This document shows, piece after piece, positions 17,201 through 26,154 of a DNA stretch of 64,000 nt. The notes under the pieces are model-generated. The model was not told where the DNA came from. It did no database searches and saw only the letters and a program-made list of their open reading frames with translations. Within the stretch, counting starts at the first letter, position 1; the number at the start of each line of letters is the position of its first letter. The position numbers were made by a program, and so were the translations under genes. Source of the stretch: Ferrimonas lipolytica (lineage in GTDB: Bacteria > Pseudomonadota > Gammaproteobacteria > Enterobacterales > Shewanellaceae); contig NZ_CP051180.1 in NCBI RefSeq assembly GCF_012295575.1, positions 3,348,001 through 3,412,000 on the forward strand, read 5' to 3'.

Positions 17201-17757
17201 CAGATACCCCTACTTAGCCAGCAGTTCAGCAGTTAACTCGTCCAGCATCTTCATGCTGGTCACGCTTTGGGTGATGATCAGGTATTTGCCGTTAACCACG
17301 ATGGCTGGAATACCTTTAATCTTGGCTACTTCTAAGCCTTGGTCCCACTTCTTCAGCAACTTGGCAACTTCTGCTGAGGCTGCACGCTTATCGAACTCTG
17401 CTTTGGAGATCCCCAATTGATCGATACCGAACTGAGTCGCTTCTTCGCTTGAGCTGAACTTCTTCTTCAGATCGTGAATTTGCTTGTAGTAGGCCATCTT
17501 CACTTTCTTGTACTGCTTATCGCCCAACACTTTACCCACTGCAACCGCAGTGGCTTTTTCTAGTCCAAATGGTGGCTTGGTGGTTATATGGTAGGCATCG
17601 TAACTGATGCCATCAGGCAAGTTTTTAACGTAATTAGGGATAACCGCTTTTTCATACTTGTAGCAGAACGGGCAGTTAGTGGAATAAACCTTTACCACTT
17701 GATTTGGAGCCTCGAAACCACCGTCTTTTAGGTCGATGTAATGCTTACCTTCATCGT
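16611..17757 (-). repeat. near-identical dsbL-dsbI tract, copy A
   Basis: This 1.15-kb tract and 37518-38664 differ at three positions by direct comparison (A/G at CAAGAACCGG, G/A at GATGTCG, T/C at GCAAATAGG). Identity stops inside both outer ends of the gene pair: the last codons of dsbI and the signal-peptide codons of dsbL. Confidence 0.92.
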
Positions 17758-17812
17758 AAGCGGCTGCGCTGAAAGAAAGGGTTAATGCTAAGGCTGTGAT
17801 CAGTTTTTTCAT
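17210..17812 (-). CDS. dsbL: DsbL, periplasmic disulfide oxidase for AssT, copy 1
   Basis: A 200-residue DsbA-like protein with a Sec signal (MKKLITALALTLSFSAAA) and thioredoxin active site TNCPFCYKYE (CPFC, as in E. coli DsbL). The cis-proline loop is KGIPAIVVNGKYLI. GGAG precedes the ATG. It lies 200 bp after assT4 and 9 bp before dsbI, so it probably shares their operon. It makes the single disulfide of AssT. Confidence 0.94.
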   Translation of the reverse strand: MKKLITALALTLSFSAAAYDEGKHYIDLKDGGFEAPNQVVKVYSTNCPFCYKYEKAVIPNYVKNLPDGISYDAYHITTKPPFGLEKATAVAVGKVLGDKQYKKVKMAYYKQIHDLKKKFSSSEEATQFGIDQLGISKAEFDKRAASAEVAKLLKKWDQGLEVAKIKGIPAIVVNGKYLIITQSVTSMKMLDELTAELLAK

Positions 17813-18011
17813 GAGAGAGCTCCAATTGACTTATTGCCATAGATTTTATGGATTCACTCAAAGTGATACGCGGAGCCATAGCAAAGAATTAGAGTACAAA
17901 TCGTACACTTCAATAGGCATATGCAGTATCGAAAGCGACAGCACAAAATTGATGGTAATTAAATAATAAGGAAATTGAAGGGGAGCGTACTCCCCTTCAA
18001 TGTCGGGGGTA

Positions 18012-19814
18012 TTACTGCATCATTTCTGATGGGCGAATGACTTGCGCACGGTAACCGGTGGCAAATAGACGGTGGCTATCAATGTCGATACGAACCGCTG
18101 GCTTGGTTTCTCCATAGCGGTGCTCAGTAATGATCGACTTCACCTTACCGGTAGTTTCATCCATCTTCAGGTTGCCGTAGCCACCTCCAACGCCAAACAA
18201 ACCAGCTGACGCAAAGTGAGTCATCACAGAGTCTTTATCCGCTTGATATTTCACAATCGACGTTACTGGGGAATACCCCTCGTAACCCAACTCGTCTTTA
18301 CCGTATTCCCACACCTGCTGAACAGTCATTTTGTCCTCATCGATTTTGTATTCCACTGCACGGGAGTACTTATCTGTTGGGAAGGTAGGCTGCTCTAAAT
18401 AACGGCCGTCGCCATTATCGAACACGGTTAACGTGCCTTTTTCATCCACCTTGTAAGCGGTATGCGAAGTCCAAGAGTAATCAAAGTCGGTGTCGTAACA
18501 ACGGGCGTCATCACAGTTCAGTTTCTTGCCGCGCTTATCAACTGGGGTCAGAACCTTATCGGCTAACTCACCTTTCCAACCACGTGGCGCACCAAGAATC
18601 CATTTCACTTTCTTATCACGAGTAATCTTAAATACCGCCGATTGGTGGCGTGAAGATAGGATGATCGAGTCATCTTCTGGATCATAATCTACTGAGTTAA
18701 CGTGTACCCAGTTACGGCCGGTTTCAACGCCGTGAATATCACCGTATGGTGCTTCGTGGATATCTTCTGCCGTAGCTTGGTGGCCCGCTTTATCAACATC
18801 GATATTCAGGCAAACCGCACCAGCATCTAATGACAACAGCGCCGCATCACGCATTGGATCGAGGATTTCATTCAAATCCCAGAAATCAACCAACTCACCG
18901 CGGGCGTCCACCTCGATAATGTGGTCTCGAATGGTGTTAACGATTTTGCCATCCCGGCGCTTGTAGTCTTTTTTAGCCACTCGTAGTAGATAGTTACCAT
19001 TTTCGATTGGCATCCCTTCGTGCGAGGCATCAATAAAGTCACCAGGCAGTGAGTGTTCCGAGATCATCCGCCCCATCAGCGTCATCTCTTTCCAACCCTG
19101 CCCTTGAACCCACGCCATGTTACCTTCTGCGGTTACGTTCATGCCCATGGCATAACCGGCCTTCTCGAAGTGGCTAGGATCGTGAGTGGTGTGGGGATTC
19201 ATAAACCAACGAATGTCGCCGGCGGTATCGTAAATCAAGAACGCTGGAGTCCCATCCCAGTTAAAGGCACCTTGCGCTGTCACGTTGTTGTGCGTCAGCT
19301 TTGCTTCTTTGGTAGTTGCAGTAGTGAAGTTAACGAAGTAGAGGCGATCTTTAAATTCAGGATCAACATGGTGCACTTCAGCGGTTGGAGCCTTAGCCCA
19401 CTGGTTTTGGTTGATGCCAACATCTACGTCTGGAGCATAGAATCGGTATTCTGCCGATTTTTTCTCACCGCCCTCAGAGTAAGAAACGGTAAAGGTATTG
19501 TTGAAGTCTGGGTATAAACCAAAAATGGGCACACCACCTTCACTATAAAGGCGCATGTCACCAACGTCATAAGTAATAGGCACACCGTCTTTGTCATCGG
19601 CGTGAACGGTAACAGTAACATCTGAGATTTTATGATTGTTTAGGGTAACCAGCGCCGTAAGAGGCGCATTACCGTAAGGATCATGTACGATATAACCCAG
19701 TGGAGCATTTGGCCCTACTTTTGGTTTCATACCATACAAACCAGCAGAATGTGCGTTGATAGAGGCCATTGCTAAGCCTGCGACTACCGTTGCTAATACT
19801 GTTTTCTTAAACAT
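18012..19814 (-). CDS. assT: aryl-sulfate sulfotransferase AssT, copy 4
   Basis: 600 residues from the ATG at 19814, five bases after AGGG (GTGAGGGTGATG); the frame also allows a GTG four codons earlier. The signal is MFKKTVLATVVAGLAMASINAHSA. Active-site motifs are ASHEGMPI, NWVHVNS, SSRHQS and TSHTAY, and the disulfide pair is CDDARC. TSHTAY and SSRHQS differ from the TQHTAW and RHQG of the other copies, so this is the most divergent member around the catalytic His. It has no omp gene but is followed by dsbL-dsbI, and a tetR gene lies divergently upstream. Confidence 0.94.
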   Translation of the reverse strand: MFKKTVLATVVAGLAMASINAHSAGLYGMKPKVGPNAPLGYIVHDPYGNAPLTALVTLNNHKISDVTVTVHADDKDGVPITYDVGDMRLYSEGGVPIFGLYPDFNNTFTVSYSEGGEKKSAEYRFYAPDVDVGINQNQWAKAPTAEVHHVDPEFKDRLYFVNFTTATTKEAKLTHNNVTAQGAFNWDGTPAFLIYDTAGDIRWFMNPHTTHDPSHFEKAGYAMGMNVTAEGNMAWVQGQGWKEMTLMGRMISEHSLPGDFIDASHEGMPIENGNYLLRVAKKDYKRRDGKIVNTIRDHIIEVDARGELVDFWDLNEILDPMRDAALLSLDAGAVCLNIDVDKAGHQATAEDIHEAPYGDIHGVETGRNWVHVNSVDYDPEDDSIILSSRHQSAVFKITRDKKVKWILGAPRGWKGELADKVLTPVDKRGKKLNCDDARCYDTDFDYSWTSHTAYKVDEKGTLTVFDNGDGRYLEQPTFPTDKYSRAVEYKIDEDKMTVQQVWEYGKDELGYEGYSPVTSIVKYQADKDSVMTHFASAGLFGVGGGYGNLKMDETTGKVKSIITEHRYGETKPAVRIDIDSHRLFATGYRAQVIRPSEMMQ

Positions 19815-20000
19815 CATCACCCTCACTACATTTTTATTTTGTTGTCATCACCTACTATAAAAAATGAGGAATTTTGAAACTGATATCTGGCTGGTATTAA
19901 CTGTTCCAGCGAATTTCAACAACAGTGACTAAACCCGCAGGAATAACATTCGCCCGATAAATATCACGCAAAAATAATCAACGGAAATGATTGCAATTTA

Positions 20001-20026
20001 AAATAACGTGATCTAGTTCACGCACA
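20001..20026. promoter_or_regulatory. CRP-like palindrome between assT4 and tetR3
   Basis: CGTGA-TCTAGT-TCACG inside AAATAACGTGATCTAGTTCA is a near-perfect palindrome and fits TGTGA-N6-TCACA at 8 of 10 core positions, with the favoured TCTAG centre. It is about 190 bp upstream of assT4 and about 80 bp upstream of tetR3, in a 288-bp gap without genes. Confidence 0.5.
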
Positions 20027-20102
20027 ATGAGACAGTAATTACCGCAAAGTAAGCAATAACGACAGAACTTTATTCTATCTCAAATTGTAGGAGTGCAGTG
20101 CA

Positions 20103-20879
20103 ATGCTTAAGACTGACTTAGAAAACATCATGAGAGAAGTAACTCGCGTTGGGATTAATGATGTAAGCCTGAGTTCATTGTCTGCTAGTTTAGGATTGAG
20201 CAAACGTGCACTATATCGAGAGTTTGTCAGTAAAGAGGGCATGATTGCCGACATTCTGTCACATATTATACGCGATCGGATCAATCTTGGTGCATCTATA
20301 GTCAACGACAACAACCTCAACTCATACGAAAAAATCGCATGCTATTACATATATGGTGTTATGCGCTGTCGTTGGGACTCGAGTGAATCAGGAGTGCTAT
20401 TTTTATTTCACAATAAAAATCTATGGAATAAAGTACCACCGGATAAATTTTCAGTATTGAAAAAGCTATATTTTGACTATGTGGAGTACTCGCAGCGAGT
20501 CATTGCTGACAGCCCAAAAATAAAGATTAAAAAAGATATTCAGAAAAATTTATCACAAAAATTAAGCTTTATTGAGAGAGGGATGGTAAATTCTATTTTA
20601 AATGTCTTTCATCCGAGTGAAAACGTATCTGACCAATACATAGCGAATCTCTTTTCAACAGAAATAGAATCCGACTTAAAACTGGAAGCGGGCGTGATTG
20701 ATAGAGAAAAAATATTGCTGTGGACTCATAACTTTCTCAGTAACCCGCCAAAGTGGAGTTGTGTAAAAAAAGCTGACAATGTCCAAAAACCGCCACCCCA
20801 TGGTGGACAGCAATGCGCATCGTTCAAACTAGAAAACATTAGCCGCAAAAAAGCAAAAACAGCGACTGATCACCCATAG
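20103..20879 (+). CDS. TetR-family regulator, copy 3 (divergent from assT4)
   Basis: A 258-residue TetR-type protein. The HTH is DVSLSSLSASLGLSKRALYR, then EFVSKEGMIADIL. The ligand domain shows MRCRWDSSESGVLFLFHNK, NLWNKVPPDKF and FIERGMVNSIL, the same positional pattern as copies 1 and 2 but strongly diverged. GTAGGAG precedes the ATG. AT-rich, lysine-rich codon use sets it apart from its neighbours. The last 40 residues are basic and proline-rich with no counterpart in the other copies. It is divergent from assT4 and convergent with dsbI2. Confidence 0.85.
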   Translation: MLKTDLENIMREVTRVGINDVSLSSLSASLGLSKRALYREFVSKEGMIADILSHIIRDRINLGASIVNDNNLNSYEKIACYYIYGVMRCRWDSSESGVLFLFHNKNLWNKVPPDKFSVLKKLYFDYVEYSQRVIADSPKIKIKKDIQKNLSQKLSFIERGMVNSILNVFHPSENVSDQYIANLFSTEIESDLKLEAGVIDREKILLWTHNFLSNPPKWSCVKKADNVQKPPPHGGQQCASFKLENISRKKAKTATDHP

Positions 20880-20895
20880 GTAATAGCCGCTGTTT
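20857..20895. terminator. hairpin between convergent tetR3 and dsbI2
   Basis: ACAGCG pairs with CGCTGT, with partial pairing of the inner CTGATCACC and GGTAATAG. A short TTT follows on the plus strand and AAAAA precedes it. It overlaps the last codons of tetR3. Confidence 0.5.
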
Positions 20896-20910
20896 GTTAG
20901 AACAACATTG

Positions 20911-21525
20911 TTACTTCTTCAGCAGGCTTCGTACCCAACCAAAGGTGGCTGCACCCAAACCGATGGTAAAGAAGCTGTACGCAATAATGCAGTACTGTGC
21001 CATGTTCAAGCCCAGTAGTGACCAATCGTCTTCACCACAGATACCAGATGGCTGGAACTCGTACGGGAACCACTCATGCAGTGGCAAGCCCAGTGGGAAG
21101 TGAGGTTCAGTCGAACAAGCACCGCCACCACCACCCGCTGCGAACAAGTCGCCACCAGTTGCCATTACGTCATCCAGTGCATGGGAAGAGTCATGCAGTG
21201 CATTTAGTTCAATCGACCACGCCATGCCCTGCAATACGCCGTACCACGCCAGTGCCATGCCAACAACTTTAAGGATGTTGTTGCCAGGTTGAATCGCGAT
21301 GATTAGGCCGGCAAACAAGATGCAACACTGGCTAAAGCGAATGTAAACGCAGATTTCACATGGGTCCATCTCTAGGAACCACTGGAAGTAGCCCATCGCA
21401 GATAGAATCAAAAACAGTGCCGCGCCGCTCATTACAAACCACAGCCAACGCTGGTTTTGCCATTGTGCTAAGGTTTGAGCTGGGGCGCCTTTTAGCGCGC
21501 CAAAGCCTTCTTTAATTGGATTCAT
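20911..21525 (-). CDS. dsbI: DsbI, copy 2
   Basis: A 204-residue DsbB-type membrane protein from ATG 21525; an upstream in-frame TTG adds one residue. The first CxxC is PCEICVYIRFSQC (CEIC, against CEKC in copies 1 and 3). Second-loop cysteines are in GGGACSTEPHF and PSGICGEDDW. Four hydrophobic segments. It differs from copies 1 and 3 across its whole length, so it was not part of the recent conversion. It lies 10 bp after dsbL2. Confidence 0.92.
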   Translation of the reverse strand: MNPIKEGFGALKGAPAQTLAQWQNQRWLWFVMSGAALFLILSAMGYFQWFLEMDPCEICVYIRFSQCCILFAGLIIAIQPGNNILKVVGMALAWYGVLQGMAWSIELNALHDSSHALDDVMATGGDLFAAGGGGGACSTEPHFPLGLPLHEWFPYEFQPSGICGEDDWSLLGLNMAQYCIIAYSFFTIGLGAATFGWVRSLLKK

Positions 21526-21535
21526 CAAGGCGCCC

Positions 21536-22141
21536 TTACTTAGCCAGCAGTTCTGCAGTCAACTCGTCCAACATCTTCATGCTGGTGACCGACTGGGTGT
21601 TGATCAGGTATTTGCCGTTAACGACGATGGCAGGAATGCCTTTAATCTTGGCAACTTCTAAGCCTTGGTCCCACTTTTTCAGCAACTTAGCCACTTCTGG
21701 CGAGGCAGCGTGCTTGTCGAATTCTGCTTTAGAGATCTCCAGTTGATCAATACCGAACTGAGTCGCTTCTTCGCTTGAGCTGAACTTCTTCTTCAGATCG
21801 TGAATTTGCTTGTAGTAAGCCATCTTCACTTTCTTGTACTGCTTGTCGCCCAGTACTTTACCTACTGCCACGGCAGTAGCTTTTTCTAGCCCAAATGGAG
21901 GCTTAGTGGTGATGTGGTAGGCGTCGTACTTGATACCATCTGGCAAGTTTTTAACGTAGTTAGGGATAACCGCTTTTTCATACTTGTAGCAGAACGGGCA
22001 GTTGGTGGAGTACACCTTAACTACTTGGTTGGGAGCATCGAAACCACCATCTTTTAGGTCGATATAATGCTTGCCTTCATCGTAGGCAGCAGCACCAAAA
22101 GAGAGGGTCAACGCTAAGGCCGTGAGTAATTTTTTCATCAT
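21536..22141 (-). CDS. dsbL: DsbL, copy 2
   Basis: About 201 residues, with a signal peptide after MMKKLLTALALTLSFGAAA. The active site is TNCPFCYKYE and the cis-Pro loop is KGIPAIVVNGKYLINTQS (the other two copies read IITQS). ATG 22141 is chosen because GGA lies five bases before it; the frame from 22153 lacks a site. The pair dsbL2-dsbI2 has no assT in its operon and its own promoter region with a CRP-like site. It could serve the assT genes that lack local dsb genes (1, 2 and 3). Confidence 0.93.
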   Translation of the reverse strand: MMKKLLTALALTLSFGAAAYDEGKHYIDLKDGGFDAPNQVVKVYSTNCPFCYKYEKAVIPNYVKNLPDGIKYDAYHITTKPPFGLEKATAVAVGKVLGDKQYKKVKMAYYKQIHDLKKKFSSSEEATQFGIDQLEISKAEFDKHAASPEVAKLLKKWDQGLEVAKIKGIPAIVVNGKYLINTQSVTSMKMLDELTAELLAK

Positions 22142-22201
22142 GCTATTCCACAAATTTGAGTGATTTCGATAGCTAAACTACTGCGCTGGCTTAGCGATTT
22201 T

Positions 22202-22217
22202 CATGAGCTAGCTCACA
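22202..22217. promoter_or_regulatory. CRP-like site upstream of dsbL2
   Basis: CATGA-GCTAGC-TCACA within TGAGCTAGCTCA, a perfect 12-bp palindrome. The right half is a full CRP half-site. It is about 60 bp upstream of the dsbL2 ATG. The rest of the 22142-22427 gap shows no gene. Confidence 0.45.
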
Positions 22218-22427
22218 CTGAAATGTTGCGGGAATATATGTCGGCTTTTTATCGAAAAGGGTCACAAAAGAAGCTGGGAAAGTTTTCAGGAATAATGGTG
22301 GTGACTAGACATACTGGGGAAATTGCAGCGAAAACACAGCAAATACGCTATCGCTTACCCGCTCATCCAACTGCGACCTAAGGCGATAGCGACCTTCATT
22401 TGCTCATCTAAAATCACGGTGTTGCCA

Positions 22428-23942
22428 CTATTGCTGTCGTTGATAACGCACCATATCAACCGCCATTGAGATGACTTGGCCAATCATCACAAGGGTAAAC
22501 GGCAGTGCTCCGGCAATCGCCACCTGTTTATTCAGATCAACATCGTTAATGTAGATCAGTGCCATTGAAAGGCTAACCAACAAAGCCGCCCACACGATTT
22601 TACTTTTGTTGCCTTCGTCACCACCGAGCATACAGCACACCAATAGGGCTGAATCGGCGCTGGTAATAATGAAGGTGATCAACAACACAATTGCCGCGAT
22701 AGATAGCACTTCACCAAAGCTGATTTGCTGGAAGAAGCGAAACAACCCTTGAGTATAGTCTTGATTAACGGCATCGATAACCTGTTGCGCAAACGGCTGT
22801 TCCAAGGCGCTGCCACCAAAGGCGCTAAACCAGACAATTGAGGCTATTGTTGGTACCCAAACTGCACTAAGTAAGAACTGACGAATGCTACGCCCTTTAC
22901 TTATCCGAGCAATAAAGGGGCCAACAAACGGTGCCCAAGCTACCCACCACACCAGATAGATAATGGTCCAGCCTAAGCTCCATTGTCGCGACTCGTCATT
23001 TATGCTGAACGACACCTCTGGCAACAACGACAGATAACTGGTTGTAGACGAGACAATAGTATTGAGTGTCTCTAACGGGCTGAAAGAGACAAACACAACC
23101 GAGACCAAAACCAGCATAAGCATGGTATTAAACAGGCTCAGCCGCTTAATACCACGGTGCAGACCCAGAATCGATGAACCAGTAAACAACAGTGCAATTA
23201 ACAATATCAAGCCGTAGCGGAACAGCACTGAACCGATCTCAGCAGAAACCGTTTGCTGCAGTCCGGTTTGCACTAACGCAATAGTATTGGCAAAGGTACC
23301 GGCAACCCCAAACAGGATGGCGATTATCGCCATCCAATCAACAAAGCGATAACGACTCTGGTTGGACTTAGCGCTAAAGCTGGAGGAAATATGCATCGAA
23401 CGACCGCGATTAAAGCTAAACCAAGCCACTGCTAAGCCTGCCATCGCATAGATGCTCCAGGCGTGGATCCCCCAGTGAAAGTAGGTTATCGCCAGAGCCG
23501 TATCTTTACTATTGTTGCCAGCGTCAACAAAGGCCGGCGGGTTAGCAAAATGGAACAGTGGCTCAGCAATTCCCCAGAAAATCAGGCCTGAGCCCATCCC
23601 AGCAGTAAACAACATCGCCAACCAACTGAGAGTACTGAACTCGGTTTTGGCTTGTGCTCCCCCCAGCCGTAACTTACCCAGCGGACTAACGCTAATAGCA
23701 AGGGTGAGCAAAACCATTACCGTTGAAAACAACAACAGCGCCAACCCAAACTGTTCAATAAAGCTCTGGGTATAGTCTGCAATCACATTGATACTGTAGC
23801 GAGGGAAAAATATCACTAGCGCAATCAGGCTGGTGATAACAAAGAAGCTCTTACTGCGGTACGCAGGCTGAGTAGCCGCAGTAGTTATAGTGATAGATTG
23901 AATCAAATCCATTGCCTTTTTAGAGGGGGACACTGCTAACAT
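22428..23942 (-). CDS. BCCT-family (betaine/choline/carnitine) transporter
   Basis: A 504-residue inner-membrane protein with about 12 hydrophobic segments. BCCT landmarks are GMGSGLIFWGIAEP, GIHAWSIYAMAGLAVAWFSF and the signature IYLVWWVAWAPFVGPFIARI followed by SKGRSIR. Members take up quaternary ammonium solutes or related compounds by Na+ or H+ symport; the exact substrate cannot be read. It lacks the long C-terminal osmosensing extension of BetP. The start may be the internal ATG MDLIQS. It is monocistronic, next to the assT island but not obviously part of it. Confidence 0.9.
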   Translation of the reverse strand: MLAVSPSKKAMDLIQSITITTAATQPAYRSKSFFVITSLIALVIFFPRYSINVIADYTQSFIEQFGLALLLFSTVMVLLTLAISVSPLGKLRLGGAQAKTEFSTLSWLAMLFTAGMGSGLIFWGIAEPLFHFANPPAFVDAGNNSKDTALAITYFHWGIHAWSIYAMAGLAVAWFSFNRGRSMHISSSFSAKSNQSRYRFVDWMAIIAILFGVAGTFANTIALVQTGLQQTVSAEIGSVLFRYGLILLIALLFTGSSILGLHRGIKRLSLFNTMLMLVLVSVVFVSFSPLETLNTIVSSTTSYLSLLPEVSFSINDESRQWSLGWTIIYLVWWVAWAPFVGPFIARISKGRSIRQFLLSAVWVPTIASIVWFSAFGGSALEQPFAQQVIDAVNQDYTQGLFRFFQQISFGEVLSIAAIVLLITFIITSADSALLVCCMLGGDEGNKSKIVWAALLVSLSMALIYINDVDLNKQVAIAGALPFTLVMIGQVISMAVDMVRYQRQQ

Positions 23943-24031
23943 TGCAGCGCCTCAGTCTCATCATTACCGTTAAAGCGATCCATTCTGGCGTTCGTCATCA
24001 TTAGGTGGCATTTAGCCAACGAACAAAACCG

Positions 24032-24883
24032 TTAAGGTTCGATTTTTAACTCAGAAAAATACGCCGACCAGCTTTGGTGAGGACGCCCAGCGGCTTGTTC
24101 AAAATCGCTTGGATTATTGGATTTACCGGCCCGGATCCCTTGGTATATTCCGCCAACAACATTACCGATAAAATCACCTAACTCCTGCATACAATGAAGG
24201 CGGTACTCTTCAACGGCCATCGGCTTATACACCAGCTCCGTCGCAAAGGTAAGATTCATATAATGGGTTAATTGAGTCTGAGTAATTGGCTCGCCGTTAA
24301 GGTTATAGATTTGACCATGATGCTTATCTTCAATGAGCATTCTTGCATACGCGTAAGCCAACTCTGCGCGAGTGGTGTAGCCGCACTTACCATCACCGGC
24401 ACTATTGAAGATACAGCCGGCCTGTTGGTACTGCTCGATGTACTCAATATCCGGCTCAATGTAGATGCCATTGCGGCCAATAACCCACTCAAGGCCGCTA
24501 CGCTGCAGATCGAGCTCGGTTTGACGATTACTCTGAATCACTGGCGAGAATGCGGTGCCCTCCTCGGCGCCTTGCACGCTGGTATAGACAATTTTCCGTA
24601 CCCCCGCTTTTTTGGCCGCAGCCATGACATTGCGATGCTGGCCAATGCGATTTTCTGGCTTATCCATGCCAGAAACCAATAGCAATACGTCGATTCCCTG
24701 CAGCGATTGTTCTAATTGCTCAGGGTTACCATAATCACCAGGGCGCACCTCAACCCCTAACTGTTGCGCCTTTTGTTGATTCCTCGCCAGCGCAACTACA
24801 TCCTCTTTAGGCAACAATGCCAATGTTGCTCGAACAATCGAAGCGCCTAATTGCCCGCTCGCCGCGGTAATACCAATCTTCAT
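24032..24883 (-). CDS. NmrA-like NAD(P)-dependent quinone oxidoreductase, QOR2-like
   Basis: 283 residues from ATG 24883, chosen because GGAGATCGCA precedes it and MKIGITAASGQLG opens the Rossmann fold directly; the longer frame to 24985 has no support. Order of landmarks: dinucleotide loop TAASGQLGASIV, ALARNQQKAQ, RPGDYGNPEQLEQSLQGID, QHRNVMAAAKKAGVRKIVYT, then RNGIYIEP. This matches NAD(P)H:quinone oxidoreductase 2 (YtfG) of E. coli, which reduces quinones in the cytoplasm. Quinones arise from phenol oxidation, so a link to phenol metabolism is conceivable but unproven. Confidence 0.8.
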   Translation of the reverse strand: MKIGITAASGQLGASIVRATLALLPKEDVVALARNQQKAQQLGVEVRPGDYGNPEQLEQSLQGIDVLLLVSGMDKPENRIGQHRNVMAAAKKAGVRKIVYTSVQGAEEGTAFSPVIQSNRQTELDLQRSGLEWVIGRNGIYIEPDIEYIEQYQQAGCIFNSAGDGKCGYTTRAELAYAYARMLIEDKHHGQIYNLNGEPITQTQLTHYMNLTFATELVYKPMAVEEYRLHCMQELGDFIGNVVGGIYQGIRAGKSNNPSDFEQAAGRPHQSWSAYFSELKIEP

Positions 24884-25342
24884 TGCGATCTCCATCTGCT
24901 GGGTTGCCCCTAATCGAACCAATTGCGATTGAGACACCGACCCAATTACTACGTAACCACCTGTTCTACTGTCCCCCCAAACCAATTAATAACAGCAAAC
25001 TATCAGCAACAAAATAGTCCCACATGACAGCAACGGCCGCAATGCATACAAAAATCACTAAAAATCGACCACTAACCCACCAGTCGTTAAGAGGGGGCAG
25101 ATATCAGTCTCGTTCAATTGGGGAGAACTGCATTCACTTTACAAAGAATCGACTGCGCTGATTAGAGAGACAAGTCGCGATAGACTGTTCCTTAAAGTAA
25201 GCAAATAGTTAAGAGCAGCAATTGAGATTACACGCAATTATCGAGGTTAGAAGTCTAACTATTGCAAGCCAAGATAGGGTTTATCGCTGGGGCCCTCACC
25301 AATTAATAGAGCGACTAGTACAACTTAATTTACGTTGATTTT
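24884..25342. other. intergenic region, no gene seen
   Basis: A 459-bp non-coding stretch between the oxidoreductase and an IS remnant. No ribosome site, long frame or stable hairpin was noticed. Confidence 0.5.
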
Positions 25343-25608
25343 ATGGAATGGGCATTGGCAGATCGAAACCGACTGCATTGGATGTTCGATGTCATTATGA
25401 ATGAAGACGCATGCCAAATTTACCGAGGCAATGCCGCCGAGATACTGGCCAGAGTCCGATCTATGGCACTTAACATGTTGCGTATAGAAAAAGGCCAGTA
25501 TGCCCCCGAAAACAGAAGCGAGCAGCAATTAATATAAGTTACTTGGAACAGGTGATTTTGCGGGTATCAACGAGCTCGATTAAAACTGAATACACGTGCT
25601 ATCGCCCT
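25343..25608 (+). mobile_element. ISAs1-family transposase C-terminal remnant (left of the giant gene)
   Basis: The frame reads NRLHWMFDVIMNEDACQIYR, then GNAAEILARVRSMALNMLRI, the conserved end of ISAs1 (H-repeat) transposases including the NEDAC block. Everything upstream of the NRLHW block is missing. From 25387 to 25608 it is nearly identical to 36959-37190 in the same orientation, apart from a short indel after CGTATAGAAA. It is a relic, not an active element. Confidence 0.82.
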
Positions 25609-26154
25609 GGCTGACAATCGTGCTACTCAGGTGAGTAGCTATAACCGCCGCCGCTCTTTGTTAAAGGCTTTTTAATTAACCGGCAAACATATTCACTAGC
25701 GGCAGGTTGTGTCATTCCCGACTAATTAATAAAGATACTTGTTAAGTAAAGTAGATAAGTTAGAAGCATACCTTTGCCAAATTGTTAGGCAATAATATAT
25801 TTAAGCCCGACGCAATCACTCAAGACTATAAGTCTCATTGGGTTCACATAGAAAAATAAACACTACTTTGTTTGAAAGTTGATCAACCAATGCAGAAATA
25901 ACAATAAAGCGTTGAAAAATAGAACCTTTAACTCATACATCATAGAAATGAAAATCACACTATAGTACTTTCTCACCCATTCAGTTTCGGTAAAGGTAAG
26001 CGTAATTTTTACCGTTCGAAACTCACAATGATGATTGCTCTCGATGGTAACGATTAGTTGCCTGTTTCTAACAAATAGAGTGTCAATTATCTGATCCTAA
26101 TTGTCAGCTTAAATAGGCATTCGGGATAGTTTGCAAAACATAAAGGATTAATGG
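25609..26154. other. AT-rich leader of the giant gene
   Basis: A 546-bp stretch without a gene. The ribosome site AAAGGATTA lies just before the ATG at 26155. The promoter position cannot be fixed by eye. Confidence 0.4.

Noticed and set aside
22160-22381. Forward frame upstream of dsbL2
   Set aside because: It covers the CRP-like palindrome and promoter region of dsbL2 and has no recognisable content.
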